NCBI RefSeq assembly: GCF_004359215.1 | Contig: NC_090616.1 | Coordinates: forward strand, 2,967,138-3,031,137 | Direction of reading: 5' to 3' | DNA: 64,000 nt | Source: Bremia lactucae | Taxonomy: Eukaryota > Oomycota > Peronosporomycetes > Peronosporales > Peronosporaceae | Shown: positions 54,128 to 64,000 of the stretch, piece by piece | Layout of the letters: the number at the start of each line of letters is the position of its first letter | Numbering within the stretch: position 1 is the first letter of the stretch | Translations under genes and position numbers: made by a program | The notes under the pieces: generated by a model | The model's input: only the letters and a program-made list of their open reading frames with translations | Told to the model about the DNA's origin: nothing | The model's database searches: none

Positions 54128-54872
54128 NNNNNNNNNNNNNNNNNNNNNNNNNNNNNNNNNNNNNNNNNNNNNNNNNNNNNNNNNNNNNNNNNNNNNNNNN
54201 NNNNNNNNNNNNNNNNNNNNNNNNNNNNNNNNNNNNNNNNNNNNNNNNNNNNNNNNNNNNNNNNNNNNNNNNNNNNNNNNNNNNNNNNNNNNNNNNNNNN
54301 NNNNNNNNNNNNNNNNNNNNNNNNNNNNNNNNNNNNNNNNNNNNNNNNNNNNNNNNNNNNNNNNNNNNNNNNNNNNNNNNNNNNNNNNNNNNNNNNNNNN
54401 NNNNNNNNNNNNNNNNNNNNNNNNNNNNNNNNNNNNNNNNNNNNNNNNNNNNNNNNNNNNNNNNNNNNNNNNNNNNNNNNNNNNNNNNNNNNNNNNNNNN
54501 NNNNNNNNNNNNNNNNNNNNNNNNNNNNNNNNNNNNNNNNNNNNNNNNNNNNNNNNNNNNNNNNNNNNNNNNNNNNNNNNNNNNNNNNNNNNNNNNNNNN
54601 NNNNNNNNNNNNNNNNNNNNNNNNNNNNNNNNNNNNNNNNNNNNNNNNNNNNNNNNNNNNNNNNNNNNNNNNNNNNNNNNNNNNNNNNNNNNNNNNNNNN
54701 NNNNNNNNNNNNNNNNNNNNNNNNNNNNNNNNNNNNNNNNNNNNNNNNNNNNNNNNNNNNNNNNNNNNNNNNNNNNNNNNNNNNNNNNNNNNNNNNNNNN
54801 NNNNNNNNNNNNNNNNNNNNNNNNNNNNNNNNNNNNNNNNNNNNNNNNNNNNNNNNNNNNNNNNNNNNNNNN
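54128..54872. other. Assembly gap (745 N)
   Basis: Run of N between F3 RT and integrase. Both flanks are in the same orientation and order. Confidence 1.
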
Positions 54873-56595
54873 ATGGGTGGCCAACTATATTCGCTCTTGC
54901 GAACAGTGTCAGCGCATTAAGCCTGTACCGCCCAGCAGTGCGCCACTGAAGCCGCTACCGATTCTAACCGACTGTTGGAAGTCAGTAAGTCTGGACTTCA
55001 TGTTTGGCATGCCGCCCGATACTAAAAATCGGACGGGGCTGTCGTCTTTGTAGACAGACTGAGCAAAATTGTGCTTTTAGCACCATGTAAAACATCGATC
55101 ACAGGCAAGGAGGTAGCTCTCTCGTTCCTCGATCATGTTTACCGACTACACGGGATGCCCGAGTCCATAGTATCGGACCGGGATCCACGTTATACGTCTG
55201 GCTTTTAGCGAGATGCGTTCGAGCTGCTAGGTGGCAAGCTCCACATATCGACCGCAGATCATCCCCAGACCGATGGCCAAACAGAACGTGCCAATCGGGT
55301 CGTGGCGGATGTCTTACGCACTATAGCAACTCCCAAAGAGTGGAGCAAGCAATTGCCCTTTGTGGAGTTCGCTATAAATAACAGTGTCCACGCCAGTACG
55401 GGTGAGACACCGTTTTAGATTAACGGACTGCGCCATCCTCGGACACCAGTCTCGTTTGTGCGCAGCCCGAGTCTTAGTGGGGCCCCTCACTATGCTCGTT
55501 GTGAAAGAGAGACATAGTTTCGTCAACATGACGATGACCCATGAGGGTATCATCTCAAAGACAGAAACTTGCCCTAGTGACCCTGCCAGTTTTGTAGTGG
55601 TCAATAAATTACGCCTTATGACCGACCTCTCGGCGGTATCATAGGCGAGTTTGATGCTAAAAGCGTAAGCGAGGCTCAACGCTTTGTGGATGAGCGATTA
55701 GCCTTCACACGTAAAGTCCGTGACGCAATGGCAAGCGCACAGGACAAGCAAAAAAATATGCTGACCGAAAGGGTCGAAAAAAAATAAACGCTTAAGAGTG
55801 GGTTAAAAAGTACTATTAAGTACTGCTACCCTACCTAAAAATGCAATTTCTGTACAACCTGGAGGTACTACGAAGTTGTTGCCGCTTTTCATTGGGCCCT
55901 TTACGGTGGTAGAAGAGGTCGGAGACCCAAATTATAGGCTCACCCTTGCCCCGTATATGAAGACGCACCCCGTATTTTACGTGTATTACATCCTTTAAGA
56001 TAGGGTTTTCTGAAACAGTATGTTGACCCAATTAGGTCACATATCCCCATCCGTCTAAGGAGACCGATGGTGACGAAGAAGGCGAAAAACTTTAGCCGAA
56101 TAACTCCTCCCACCACATTAAGGACTCGGAGAGCGAGGGACATCACGCGAGTAACGCGGATCCCTCAGCATTATCTTCCCCAGAGGTCCAAACGAGTATT
56201 CAGGCGTCCATAACTCTGAAGATCCTTCGCTCGGACATCATAAAGATCCGAGGTCAGTCACGAGACTTGACCCTCGAGGTCTGCAATACGTCGTTCGGCA
56301 GCGCTCAACGTCTGCGACTGAACGGACGCAGGTAAGGAAGCCGCGAGAAGGTAAGCGAGATCGCCACTCCTATCGGGCGCCACCGGCACTAATGGATGCG
56401 GGTGGGAATCAACGCTTCCTTGTTGGAAGGTTGCTTGCCTCCCGCTCCGTGAGGCAAAGGTATCGGATCCTCGTCCAATGGAAAGGTTACCCGTAGAGGT
56501 TTGACTATTGGGAACCGATCGATACCCTACGTATTGATGTGTCCGGATTGGTGACTGCCTATGAAAAGGAGAACCAGCTGAGGCCTCTTCGCTAG
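54873..56595 (+). pseudogene. F3 integrase and chromodomain
   Basis: 54873-55050 reads WVANYIRSCEQCQRIKPVPP and SVSLDFMFGMPPDT (zinc region end and first catalytic Asp). The core continues in shifted frames (MPESIVSDRDPRYTS-like near 55155; [21 protein letters not shown] near 55245). The C-terminal region lies at 55620-56000 (GEFDAKSVSEAQRFVDERLA; LPLFIGPFTVVEEVGDPNYR). The chromodomain lies at about 56365-56595 (SYRAPPALMDAGGNQRFLVG; RILVQWKGYP, then a stop, then DYWEPIDTLRIDVSGLVTAY). Confidence 0.85.
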
Positions 56596-57420
56596 TCTCA
56601 AATAAACTAGCAGAAGTAGCGTTGTGAGAAGAAACAGGGGCTACAGTACCGCCCATGATCTCTTTCACACGCAAGCGGGCGAAATCAATTCGTTGCGACC
56701 GCTGTTCTATCGCATCGGAATGCGTATGAATGCGGCGCAGTAATTCCACCTTGTATTGGTCGGGCGTTTCATTTGAACGCAACACGACCGGGATCGGGAA
56801 AATACACCCAAGCGATTTTCTCAGAGCCCTCCATACTTTGAAGACACCATAATAACTATTTGCGTCTATAAGAGAGCGCTCCAGGAGCGAAACTCTTGGC
56901 CCGTTTTAACGAGGCCATTTAGATGGAGGGGGCATCAGAGATATGCCACCCGTCATATAGCCACGTTCTTAACGACTGGCTTGTGACACCGACTGAGCAC
57001 GTTCACGTGTCGTCGGCGGAGCTTTAGGCTCCGCATCCTCTATGTCAGAACCATTATGGATTATGGTCTGAGCATAAGGCGTTGTGGTTATACCCAACGG
57101 AGAAGCGGCTGCGCTTTTATGGGCAGCGCTCTCATTACCTGTCGCTGCGCTATCAGCGCAGACGACGTGCCAGCATTCGTAAATGTTGCTGTCTCCATGT
57201 TGTGAGCCATGAGAGAAGTTTGGATGGGCAATAATGCGCCACCATCCTTCCTCATAAGCTCGTTGTCCGCATCACTACGATGAGGTGACGGCAACGGTGT
57301 TGACTCATTGTAGTCGACAATGAGCAACGGATCAGCATCCTCACTGTTAAAGTGGGATGGATCCTTAAGCCCCATTAACGCGACAGCAACAGTAGCTCTC
57401 GGCGATTCGACTAAGGCGTT
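56258..57420 (-). pseudogene. F3 antisense ORF (aORF3), copy c
   Basis: The best aORF3. 57375-57088 starts at an ATG (MGLKDPSHFNSEDADPLLIV) and has DYNESTPLPSPH and ALPIKAQPLLRW. 57085-56786 is open apart from one stop and a frameshift, reading MTGGISLMPPPSKWPR-like and SYYGVFKVWRALRKSLG. 56785-56258 is open: SNETPDQYKVELLRRIHTHS, a Ser/Thr-rich region, PVAPDRSGDLAYLLAASLPA, then LSAAERRIADLEGQVS, a coiled-coil end. 56258-56595 overlaps the chromodomain on the other strand. It begins about 200 bp from the polypurine tract at 57605-57617. I recognise no known family. Confidence 0.62.
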
Positions 57421-57591
57421 GGACGCGGCATGCGAGTTAGTGCGGAGCGTGCTCTTAGTGCGAGGTTGAGTAATGTCTTCGCAGACGACCCACCAACATT
57501 GCCCGTGTATGTAAACACATGTCGCTAGATTGATTGAGAAAACTAGCGGCGCGTAAAGCTGCTCGCAATTCCTCGCTCCTCTTTGACAAAA

Positions 57592-58622
57592 TTAAAATGT
57601 GAATTCATTCTTAAAGGGGGGGGATGCCGGGTCGAGGTATGATAGATCTTGGCTCGCCCAATTCCATAGTGGGAAGCTGTTGCATTCCCGGCGATACAGC
57701 ATTTTTGCGTTGGTAGAAAAAGAAGCACGTATCCGGCCTATTTCTCTCCATGTAATAAGTGGTGTCCCGTCCGAAACCACTTGAAAGTCCAGCTTTGTCA
57801 CTTGCTCTTCAAGAATTCGTTGTCCTTCATCGCGCCGGTGTTTGGAGATAGCCTGCATAATTTTTATTCGGTGTCGACGCCAGCGCCACCGTCCTGCCCA
57901 GATATGTACTACGCGCGTGGGCGCCGGGTGCGCGCCAAAGTGTACAGGAGTGCCGCCATCGCTGGACGCCGCTATATCGCATACGACATCGACGATACTG
58001 GTGTCACTTCACCCCCCCCATGCCCGTATCAAAATGAGTCAGCGATCTCCCTACACAGTTAAGTGTCCAGTTATGATACCGATGAACCTAAAACGAGCAC
58101 GCAAGTAAGCAACCCGATTCAACCGCTCGATATGAGAGTTCTGGAAAGTTGTAGAGAAGAACGAGGCAGAATGAACCAAAGTGCCGTCTCTTCGCAAATG
58201 AATGGATTACCATGTCGAGCCATGCCGAGAACCGTATGATTCCACTTTGGCATACCGTCCAAGACATTATGTCACGCAGGTAATTCGTGCCTCGTCCAAA
58301 ATCTGCACCGTTTAAATTATAGGTTGTACCTCTGCGGTCCCGCAGCCATGACATATCCGTCAACGTGGCGTGTTCAATCTACCTGTGGTGAACCTCCCCG
58401 AAGACGCTACTTCAGCCTCATAGCTACACAGAGGTTGTCATCAATGACCCGTCGAACATCAATAGTTGTTCAGTCACCTCCAATTGGAGTAGGAAGTGAC
58501 GAATTCCCTGCAGTAGGCAAATTAGCGTCTACAGAAACATTGCATCATTAACAGTTGCACTGATCCGTACAGCTGCCAGCTTTGCAGCCTCACCGCCACG
58601 CGCACAGACTTATTTGTCGCCA
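57592..58622 (-). pseudogene. Possible antisense ORF of a further Gypsy family
   Basis: Upstream (in + orientation) of the LTR at 58767 the minus strand holds broken frames: one starting near 58622 (MATNKSVRVAVRLQSWQLYG), 58363-58088, and 57858-57592 (RRDEGQRILEEQVTKLDFQV, then LITWREIGRI). Position relative to LTR and polypurine tract resembles aORF1-3. The sequence does not match them clearly, so this is tentative. Confidence 0.3.
57605..57618 (+). other. F3 polypurine tract, LTR missing
   Basis: A taaaggggggggatg-type run at the place where F3 copy a has its tract next to LTR3. The LTR itself is not found to the right. Confidence 0.6.
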
Positions 58623-58754
58623 TGTTGATTTTGGCTCAAATCAATAATGAAAATCAAATCGGTATTTTTGATTAAAATGAATAATACAAAATTACAGAAT
58701 TGACATGACAGTATTTCCTGTCACCCTAAATCAGTCCATAGAGTGGCTGTTCGT

Positions 58755-59263
58755 TAAGAGGGGTGATGTAACGGGACGTTCCGTTACATAAGTATTATTT
58801 CCTATAAGAGGAATTGTAAATATAAATTCCTATGAGATGAAATAAATAAAGAAGTTCAAAATTATTGTCTCCATTAATTTTGACTCAAATAGTTCGAATA
58901 CTACCAAATTGGGTAATATTGATGCTTAGCTCTATTGATTAGCTGATTTAATTTTAAATCAACCCCGCCAATCGTTATAAGACACAATTGTGCGGTGCGG
59001 AAGGAGGCGCCATGGTCATTGATATAGTAAGTTCAGTAGTCGATAGAAGGTCGTTACGTAGGAAGCTAAATATACTTATACAGTTTTCGTTTTGTCTACT
59101 CTAAAGCCTTAGTCTAGACCTTTGAGCTAAAGACCCTTAGCTTCGTAGACACCTTCCTCGGTACCTTTGCGTACGTGAAGTTTCGAGGCACCTCGCCTAC
59201 CTTTTTTTATCAGTGCAAGGTTAACTGGTACTTATTAGTACTAGTGAAAGGTGCCCCGCTACA
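58755..59263 (+). mobile_element. LTR4 with adjoining polypurine tract
   Basis: 58755-58766 (taagaggggtga) is followed by tgtaacgggacgttccgttac and an AT-rich region. It ends at ggtgccccgctaca (59263), about 497 bp. The tract and first bases resemble F2 but the body differs. Confidence 0.6.
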
Positions 59264-59679
59264 GCATCCGTCTAAATATAAAAGACGCTGTCTATTGGGC
59301 TTTTTCGAAAAGTACAACCGCAGTCAGGCCTTTTTCCTTGGAGATAGTTTTCTTTGCTCATCATAAAATGTCGAGCAACTGGTGCTTGGGAAATACCCGT
59401 CACAGCAGTGCTGATAGAAAGCAATGTACCGTAACGGATGGGGCTTAAAATTGATACGCTGAGCCAAAGATGTTGCCAAACGCTATGTAGCATTTGATGC
59501 TACAGATGAAGCTATAGGCCATTTGTTCTTATAAGAGGGATCTTCTCTCGTTGCGATGCATCAGATGAGAATTTCCGGACGCAGCTGTGTCTTTCAACGC
59601 ATAGTCGCTCAAGGACTAGTGTGCGCAATCATCGAACGTGTAATGGGGCATACATTGGTTGGTCCGTTGTTGTGGCTAA
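59264..59679. other. Unassigned stretch
   Basis: A short part near 59460-59540 (RYVAFDATDEAI-like) may be an RNase H scrap; nothing else recognised. Confidence 0.35.
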
Positions 59680-60050
59680 AATATCATTTTATCCTATTTA
59701 AAAAAGTTAATTACTTAAACCCCATTTATTATGAGTAGCAAATGTGGTCGCCGCCAAATAAAAATCTGGCGGCCGAATTTTTTACTAAGTTAGCTAGGGT
59801 AAGGTTTCTAGTTTTAATCAAGGCTTGCGCATTGATCCGTGAGAGATAGAAGCCCCTTTAAGGTACATATCCTCTTGCACTAGAGTTGACTTGGTTCTAC
59901 GCACCCCTGAATCCCTTGAGATAGAATTCCTTAAGCTTTAATAGCTTGTACGACCCCCTGAGTTGTTAAACCCATTAGTTCTATAGAACTAAGAGACTTT
60001 TGGGTCTATGAGTCTTCCTCTTACTTAAGGAGCGAGGTAGCTCCATTACA
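59680..60050 (+). mobile_element. LTR1, 5' LTR of a + strand F1 element
   Basis: Contains gcaaatgtggtcgccgcc, ggcttgcgcattgat and ends gagcgaggtagctccattaca. The putative primer-binding site tggtagca follows at 60053-60060. Confidence 0.82.
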
Positions 60051-60079
60051 CCTGGTAGCAATCGCAGTAAATCTACGCC

Positions 60080-62415
60080 TGAGTCATTATAAGACTAAGC
60101 CTTTTGCTGAAATAGAAGAGCTTCCAGAACTTTCAGAGGCGTATGACAAGCTCAAAACTTTGTTGGGCTTAAACATATAGAATTCATTATATCCTAGGGA
60201 CCAGAGGTCCTGCATGCAAGGCTTGAAGCCTTCATGTGATATGAGTCCTCTCTGATCGGGCAGGTTAAGGATCACCGTGCGGCATCTATGCCAACTCAAT
60301 ACATATCTTTAAGGACCGCCTTCTAGTCGTCAATGTAAATACATCTGAGGGGAAGAGGGAGAAAACCTCCCTTTTTGGATTAAGCAGATGGAGATGTCAA
60401 TTGACTCCGCCTTGTTATTAATAGAGCGGCAAAGGTGGCAATGGTCATTTCTAAACTCGGAGGTAGATCCATGGAGTGGGCACTATCGTGCAGTACGTCC
60501 ATAAACGACGTTTTCCTTCATGGATTCGCTGAAACAGCAAATGACTAGCATGTTTGCGCCGCCTGATCAGGCTTTTCGCATGCGAGCACGGCTCCTAGCG
60601 ACTCGACAGGGTAAACGAACTCTAAGGGACTTTGTCCAGGAGTTGAGAACTCACATTGCATCTATGCATCAAGACCCGGTGCAAGAAGCAAATGTAGTAA
60701 CCATCTTTATGGGGGGTCTCAATGAGGGCGTTGCCCGGACGAAATTATTCCGATCTCATCCTGCTACTTTCGAAAAGGCAGTTGCCATAGCGCTACGTGC
60801 TGAGTTCGACTTTAAGTCTATTCGCGTTAGCACGCCTTTTTACAGAACAAGCTCTTCGAGCACATGGGTGCCGTCTAACAGACCGGAACCCATGGATCTA
60901 ATCCTAGTTGAGGAAGGAGAATAGGCACTCTAAGCTGTGGGACAGCATGAGAACATCCGTTGATGTGTTATGTGCGGAAGCACGAAGCATTTACGTCCAG
61001 CCTGCCCCCTACAAAATACGCGTAAAGCTCGAAAGAGCACCAATTCCGACCTATACCAGAAATGTGGTACGGTCCGGGAAAACGTCGATATCCAGTTGGT
61101 GCGGGGCGCCCTACTAGGGAATATCTAGGCTCTGTTAAACCTTTAGGAGGTGAGAGTAAACAAGACCTAGCCCCAATTAGCTCGGTGCGTAAAGGTACGG
61201 CCGTGAGTACAAGCCTGGCTTGTTAGTCGCTCAAGCGACTGTGAAGGGCTTTGATAGTTCATGGTCAATTTTAATTGACTCAGGAGCGTCTTGTAATTAT
61301 GCTCGACGTCTTATCCTTAAGGAAATCAAGAATACGTTGAGGCGCTTAAAGCGCATGAAGGTGACACAATCACTATTCGCTTATCGACTGGGACTCGTGT
61401 CACTGTTCTCAAAGTTCCATGGAACTTATGTATAAAGTTTTTGGCCTTTGACAGTCTGGAACGCTGTCTCGTCCTTGATTTGGATTCGAGTTGTGATCTC
61501 AGCCTTGGTATGGCCTGGCTAGAACAGCATTAGCCATGGACTAATTGGAAGGTCTAAGACCTTAGGCGCCACACGCAATGTTCCCAGCAAAGTATAGGCC
61601 TAAAGCCCCGAGTCATCCAGAGTGCAATATCCCTGAGATACGTGGAGTGGCACGTCTAAGTCCACCGAGTGTGGTCGGCCGAGGTGGCACCATCTGAGTG
61701 TCAATAGTGACACTATTGGCGATTCGCCAGGGCATCAAGGGTGCAATATCCCTGAGATACGTGAAGTGGCACGTCTAAGCCCACCGAGTGTGGTCGGCCG
61801 AGGTGGCACCATACTAAGTGTCAATAGTGACACTATTGGCGGTTCGCCAGGGCATTTTAGGTCAAACCCTCCTAATGCCAAGAAGTGACACGTAAACTTT
61901 CGCTGGATACGGAAGTTGAGTTACATAACTTATTGTAGGATGTCAAATTAGACACCATGTCTTTTATAGAACCAATACAGGCTGGAAAAATTCGGCGACG
62001 TGAATGTCCCGGCCTCTAAGATGCGTATTGTCCCCGCTCTAAGACGGGAGGGACACGAAACGTTTATACCCTCCTAAAGTGATACGAGTGAGCAATTACA
62101 TACGCTTGTCAATGGTGAAACCGGTAACATTGAGAGGGAAATTAGCCTTGCGGCAATTACTTCGTTACATGCTCATTTAAAGCTAGACGAAATGTCTATT
62201 GATGAGTGCAGTCGAGCCTTAAAGGCTGGCGACTTATCTGAAATGGTGGTCATTTGACCAACAGTTGAGTTAACTCATCGTCACTTCTAGACGAAGCTGC
62301 CCTGGATGACACAAAAGCTGCACTTAGTGCGCGGAATGGGTCATCGATCCTTATAGATCCTACGGGTCCATTTTATTTCTTCATTAAGGAATTTCAAGAT
62401 GTGGTATGTAATAAT
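60080..62415 (+). pseudogene. F1 gag-protease-spacer, pol missing
   Basis: Gag: ELPELSEAYDKLKTLLGL near 60120, the gag domain in 60520-60924 (MDSLKQQMTSMFAPPDQAFR, RSHPATFEKAVAIALRAEFD), and a zinc-knuckle region near 60960. Protease: 61220-61540 (WSILIDSGASCNYARRL; then shifted). The spacer has two 120-bp repeat units (61622-61860) and continues to KAGDLSEMVV near 62225. At 62416 it is cut by an F2 LTR; the rest of pol is not present. Confidence 0.85.
61622..61860 (+). repeat. Tandem repeat, two units of about 120 bp
   Basis: gtgcaatatccctgagatac at 61622 and again at 61741. Same unit as 14092-14331 but in the other orientation and diverged. Confidence 0.88.
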
Positions 62416-62868
62416 TGTAACGGGGCACTACGACTTGTACTGCTTCAGTACAAGTCCACTTCGCTCTGCTTTAGTTGCGAGTGGTGCCTCTCCTTAGGTG
62501 ACGTACACTAGTACGTGCAGAGGAAGACTTCTCTTTAAGGTAACTAGCTTAAAGAGGATTAAATGAAAACTGTATTAATATAATTAAGTATCTCTTCTTT
62601 TTATCTGTTAACTCTAACTTAATTATAAACAAATACTAAACATGCAATTGAATTATTATCTTATCTTATCTGTCTCTTCTTTTGTTTATCTCTACCACTG
62701 ATTAGGCTGCGGAATAAATAGATATAATGGTCTATACCTATTTATGGATAAGAATTCTGAACATTACTATATAAAGTAATATCCTCCAAATATTATCTAC
62801 CTTTAAGATAATATATATTGATTAACAACCTTTAAGAGTTAATTCATGTAACAATACACCCCGTTACA
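62416..62868 (-). mobile_element. LTR2, 3' LTR of a minus-strand F2 element
   Basis: 453 bp from tgtaacggggcactacg to ccccgttaca, with a minus-strand polypurine tract at 62869-62888. The element continues to the right past the window edge. Confidence 0.87.
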
Positions 62869-62989
62869 TCACCCCTCCCTTAAACGACAATCACTCTGAC
62901 TGTCATTGGATGGAGTGGTCAATATATGATCACTTAATTTTAAAGTAATGTTGATTGGTCAGAATCATATTTAATTCCATCGCATGGAG

Positions 62990-63560
62990 AAAAAACTCGT
63001 GCGGGGTGTTAATAGTGCTGCGCCTGCGTAAGCCATCGTAAGAAAAATCCTTTTAATACCCCTTCTTCAGTGGGTACTACTCAGGGGAGTGAAGACAGTA
63101 AAATGTCTTATCTTGCGTCTGAAAAGAAACTGTGGCTTTTGCCAGAACGGCTAATCAATAGCTTGTCTGGAGAAGCTACTCCTCACAATAGATATCCCTT
63201 ATTTATTGCGACAAAGCTTCATGGCCTTGATCACATCGCTAAGAACTTTCGCACTGAGGAAGACTTCTATCTCCATGCTTTCCTTTAGCATCGATGGTTT
63301 AGTGGCAACAAAAGCGAGATAAAGTCTAGCTTATGCAAGCCTGGAGCGCGTTCATTCGCAATGTCAAAGACATTGGACGCGAAGCCTGGCTTCTAAAACT
63401 TAACGCGAATCGCATTAAATTTGAGAAAAGAACTCCAGCCGGTGCAAAGTATAAATTGCATCGGTTGTCACGTGAGGCTGGGCTTTCATGCCTCACGTGG
63501 GGTGATCCCTGTCCGTGTTGTGTAGACAAATCGAAGAGGGTAAAGCGTAGGATGCATTTG
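62990..63560 (+). pseudogene. F2 antisense ORF (aORF2), copy c
   Basis: 63070-63288 reads GTTQGSEDSKMSYLASEKKL, LPERLINSLSGEATPHNRYP and FYLHAF, then a stop. It continues in 63333-63560 with MQAWSAFIRN and a tail like copy a. Compared with copy a, the Ser/Pro-rich first part is deleted. It converges with integrase on the minus strand. Confidence 0.55.
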
Positions 63561-64000
63561 CATCCTACGTGGCAATTCTATTGTGTACGCATTGCCTCTG
63601 CGATGTAGTACACGGAAAGGACCAATGAACTTGGGTAGTAGCTTACTGCTACTTACATTAGTGACTAATCGCTTAGGTAAGTTTACCGTAGCGAGTAGCA
63701 CGAGATCATTTATTTTGAATGAATGAACATTTGCTCTTCCATGTTTGTCTGCATTCCGTTTCTGTCGGTCCGCTGCGTTAGCAATGGAATCCTAAACGAA
63801 ACGGATTATTGATTCTCGAGTTAGCAGAAATTTTTCTGCTGACTTAATTGTTTTGTCTTTTTCAGTACGCTTTGTGCGTACTACCATGAGATCATTCTCG
63901 TCTTCGATGTCGATATCTTCGACACCGACATCACTCGCGTCGTTGTTAACTTCGACGCGTGATGAGCATGAGCCAGAAATGGTTTTGCTCGTGCGGGTCC
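63561..64000 (-). pseudogene. F2 integrase C-terminal region
   Basis: 63701-63560 reads LLPKFIGPFRVLHRRGNAYT, the same segment as 6988-7050. 63720-64000 matches 6610-6960 in reverse (cgaagttaacaacgacgcg). The element continues past the window end. Confidence 0.82.

Noticed and set aside
54128..54872. Long frames crossing the N runs
   Set aside because: They are artefacts of translating N; only the flanking parts are used.
1..64000. RXLR or Crinkler effector genes
   Set aside because: No frame combines a start, a secretion signal and these motifs in the expected order; stray matches fall in transposon shadow frames.
1..64000. CRISPR arrays or bacterial operon signals
   Set aside because: No regularly spaced short repeats were seen; tandem repeats here are two-unit duplications.

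Overview
The window looks like a repeat-rich stretch of an oomycete nuclear genome, probably a Phytophthora or downy mildew relative; the species cannot be fixed from sequence alone. Three things point there: a single protein fusing APS kinase, ATP sulfurylase and inorganic pyrophosphatase (a heterokont arrangement), a short 61-bp intron, and many degraded Ty3/Gypsy chromoviruses with some Ty1/Copia. Four runs of N (10289-10741, 17269-17368, 42785-42884, 54128-54872) are assembly gaps.

Host genes lie in one transposon-free island, about 43.2-51.4 kb. In order they are: a two-exon mitochondrial GGQ release-factor-like gene (+), an LpxK-like lipid A kinase (-), the trifunctional sulfate-activation enzyme (-, ending 51 bp before the LpxK start), a coiled-coil protein of unknown function (+, divergent from the sulfate gene), and a Cu/Zn superoxide dismutase-like protein (-) that lacks most metal ligands.

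The rest is nested and rearranged retrotransposon debris. 1-3.3 kb: two Copia fragments. About 3.4-43.2 kb and 51.4-64 kb: at least three Gypsy families, named here F1, F2 and F3 with LTR1, LTR2 and LTR3. F1 lies at 12.5-17.07, 25.6-28.9, 35.36-41.93 and 59.7-62.4 kb. F2 lies at 5.6-12.5, 29.6-33.4, 41.9-43.2 and 62.4-64 kb. F3 lies at 3.4-5.1, 16.09-16.65 (solo LTR), 17.4-24.8 and 51.4-57.6 kb. A further LTR (LTR4) sits at 58.77-59.26 kb. An insertion of mitochondrial-type DNA carrying tRNA-Tyr and tRNA-Lys lies at 24.8-25.57 kb.

The most interesting pattern is shared by F1, F2 and F3. Between the end of pol and the 3' LTR each has an extra open region on the antisense strand (called aORF here). 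It starts near the polypurine tract, begins with a Ser/Pro/acidic segment, has a family-specific middle, and ends in a predicted coiled coil encoded opposite the integrase-chromodomain linker. In F3 and F1 it overlaps pol itself. All copies here are broken, but the arrangement recurs in several copies and in both orientations.
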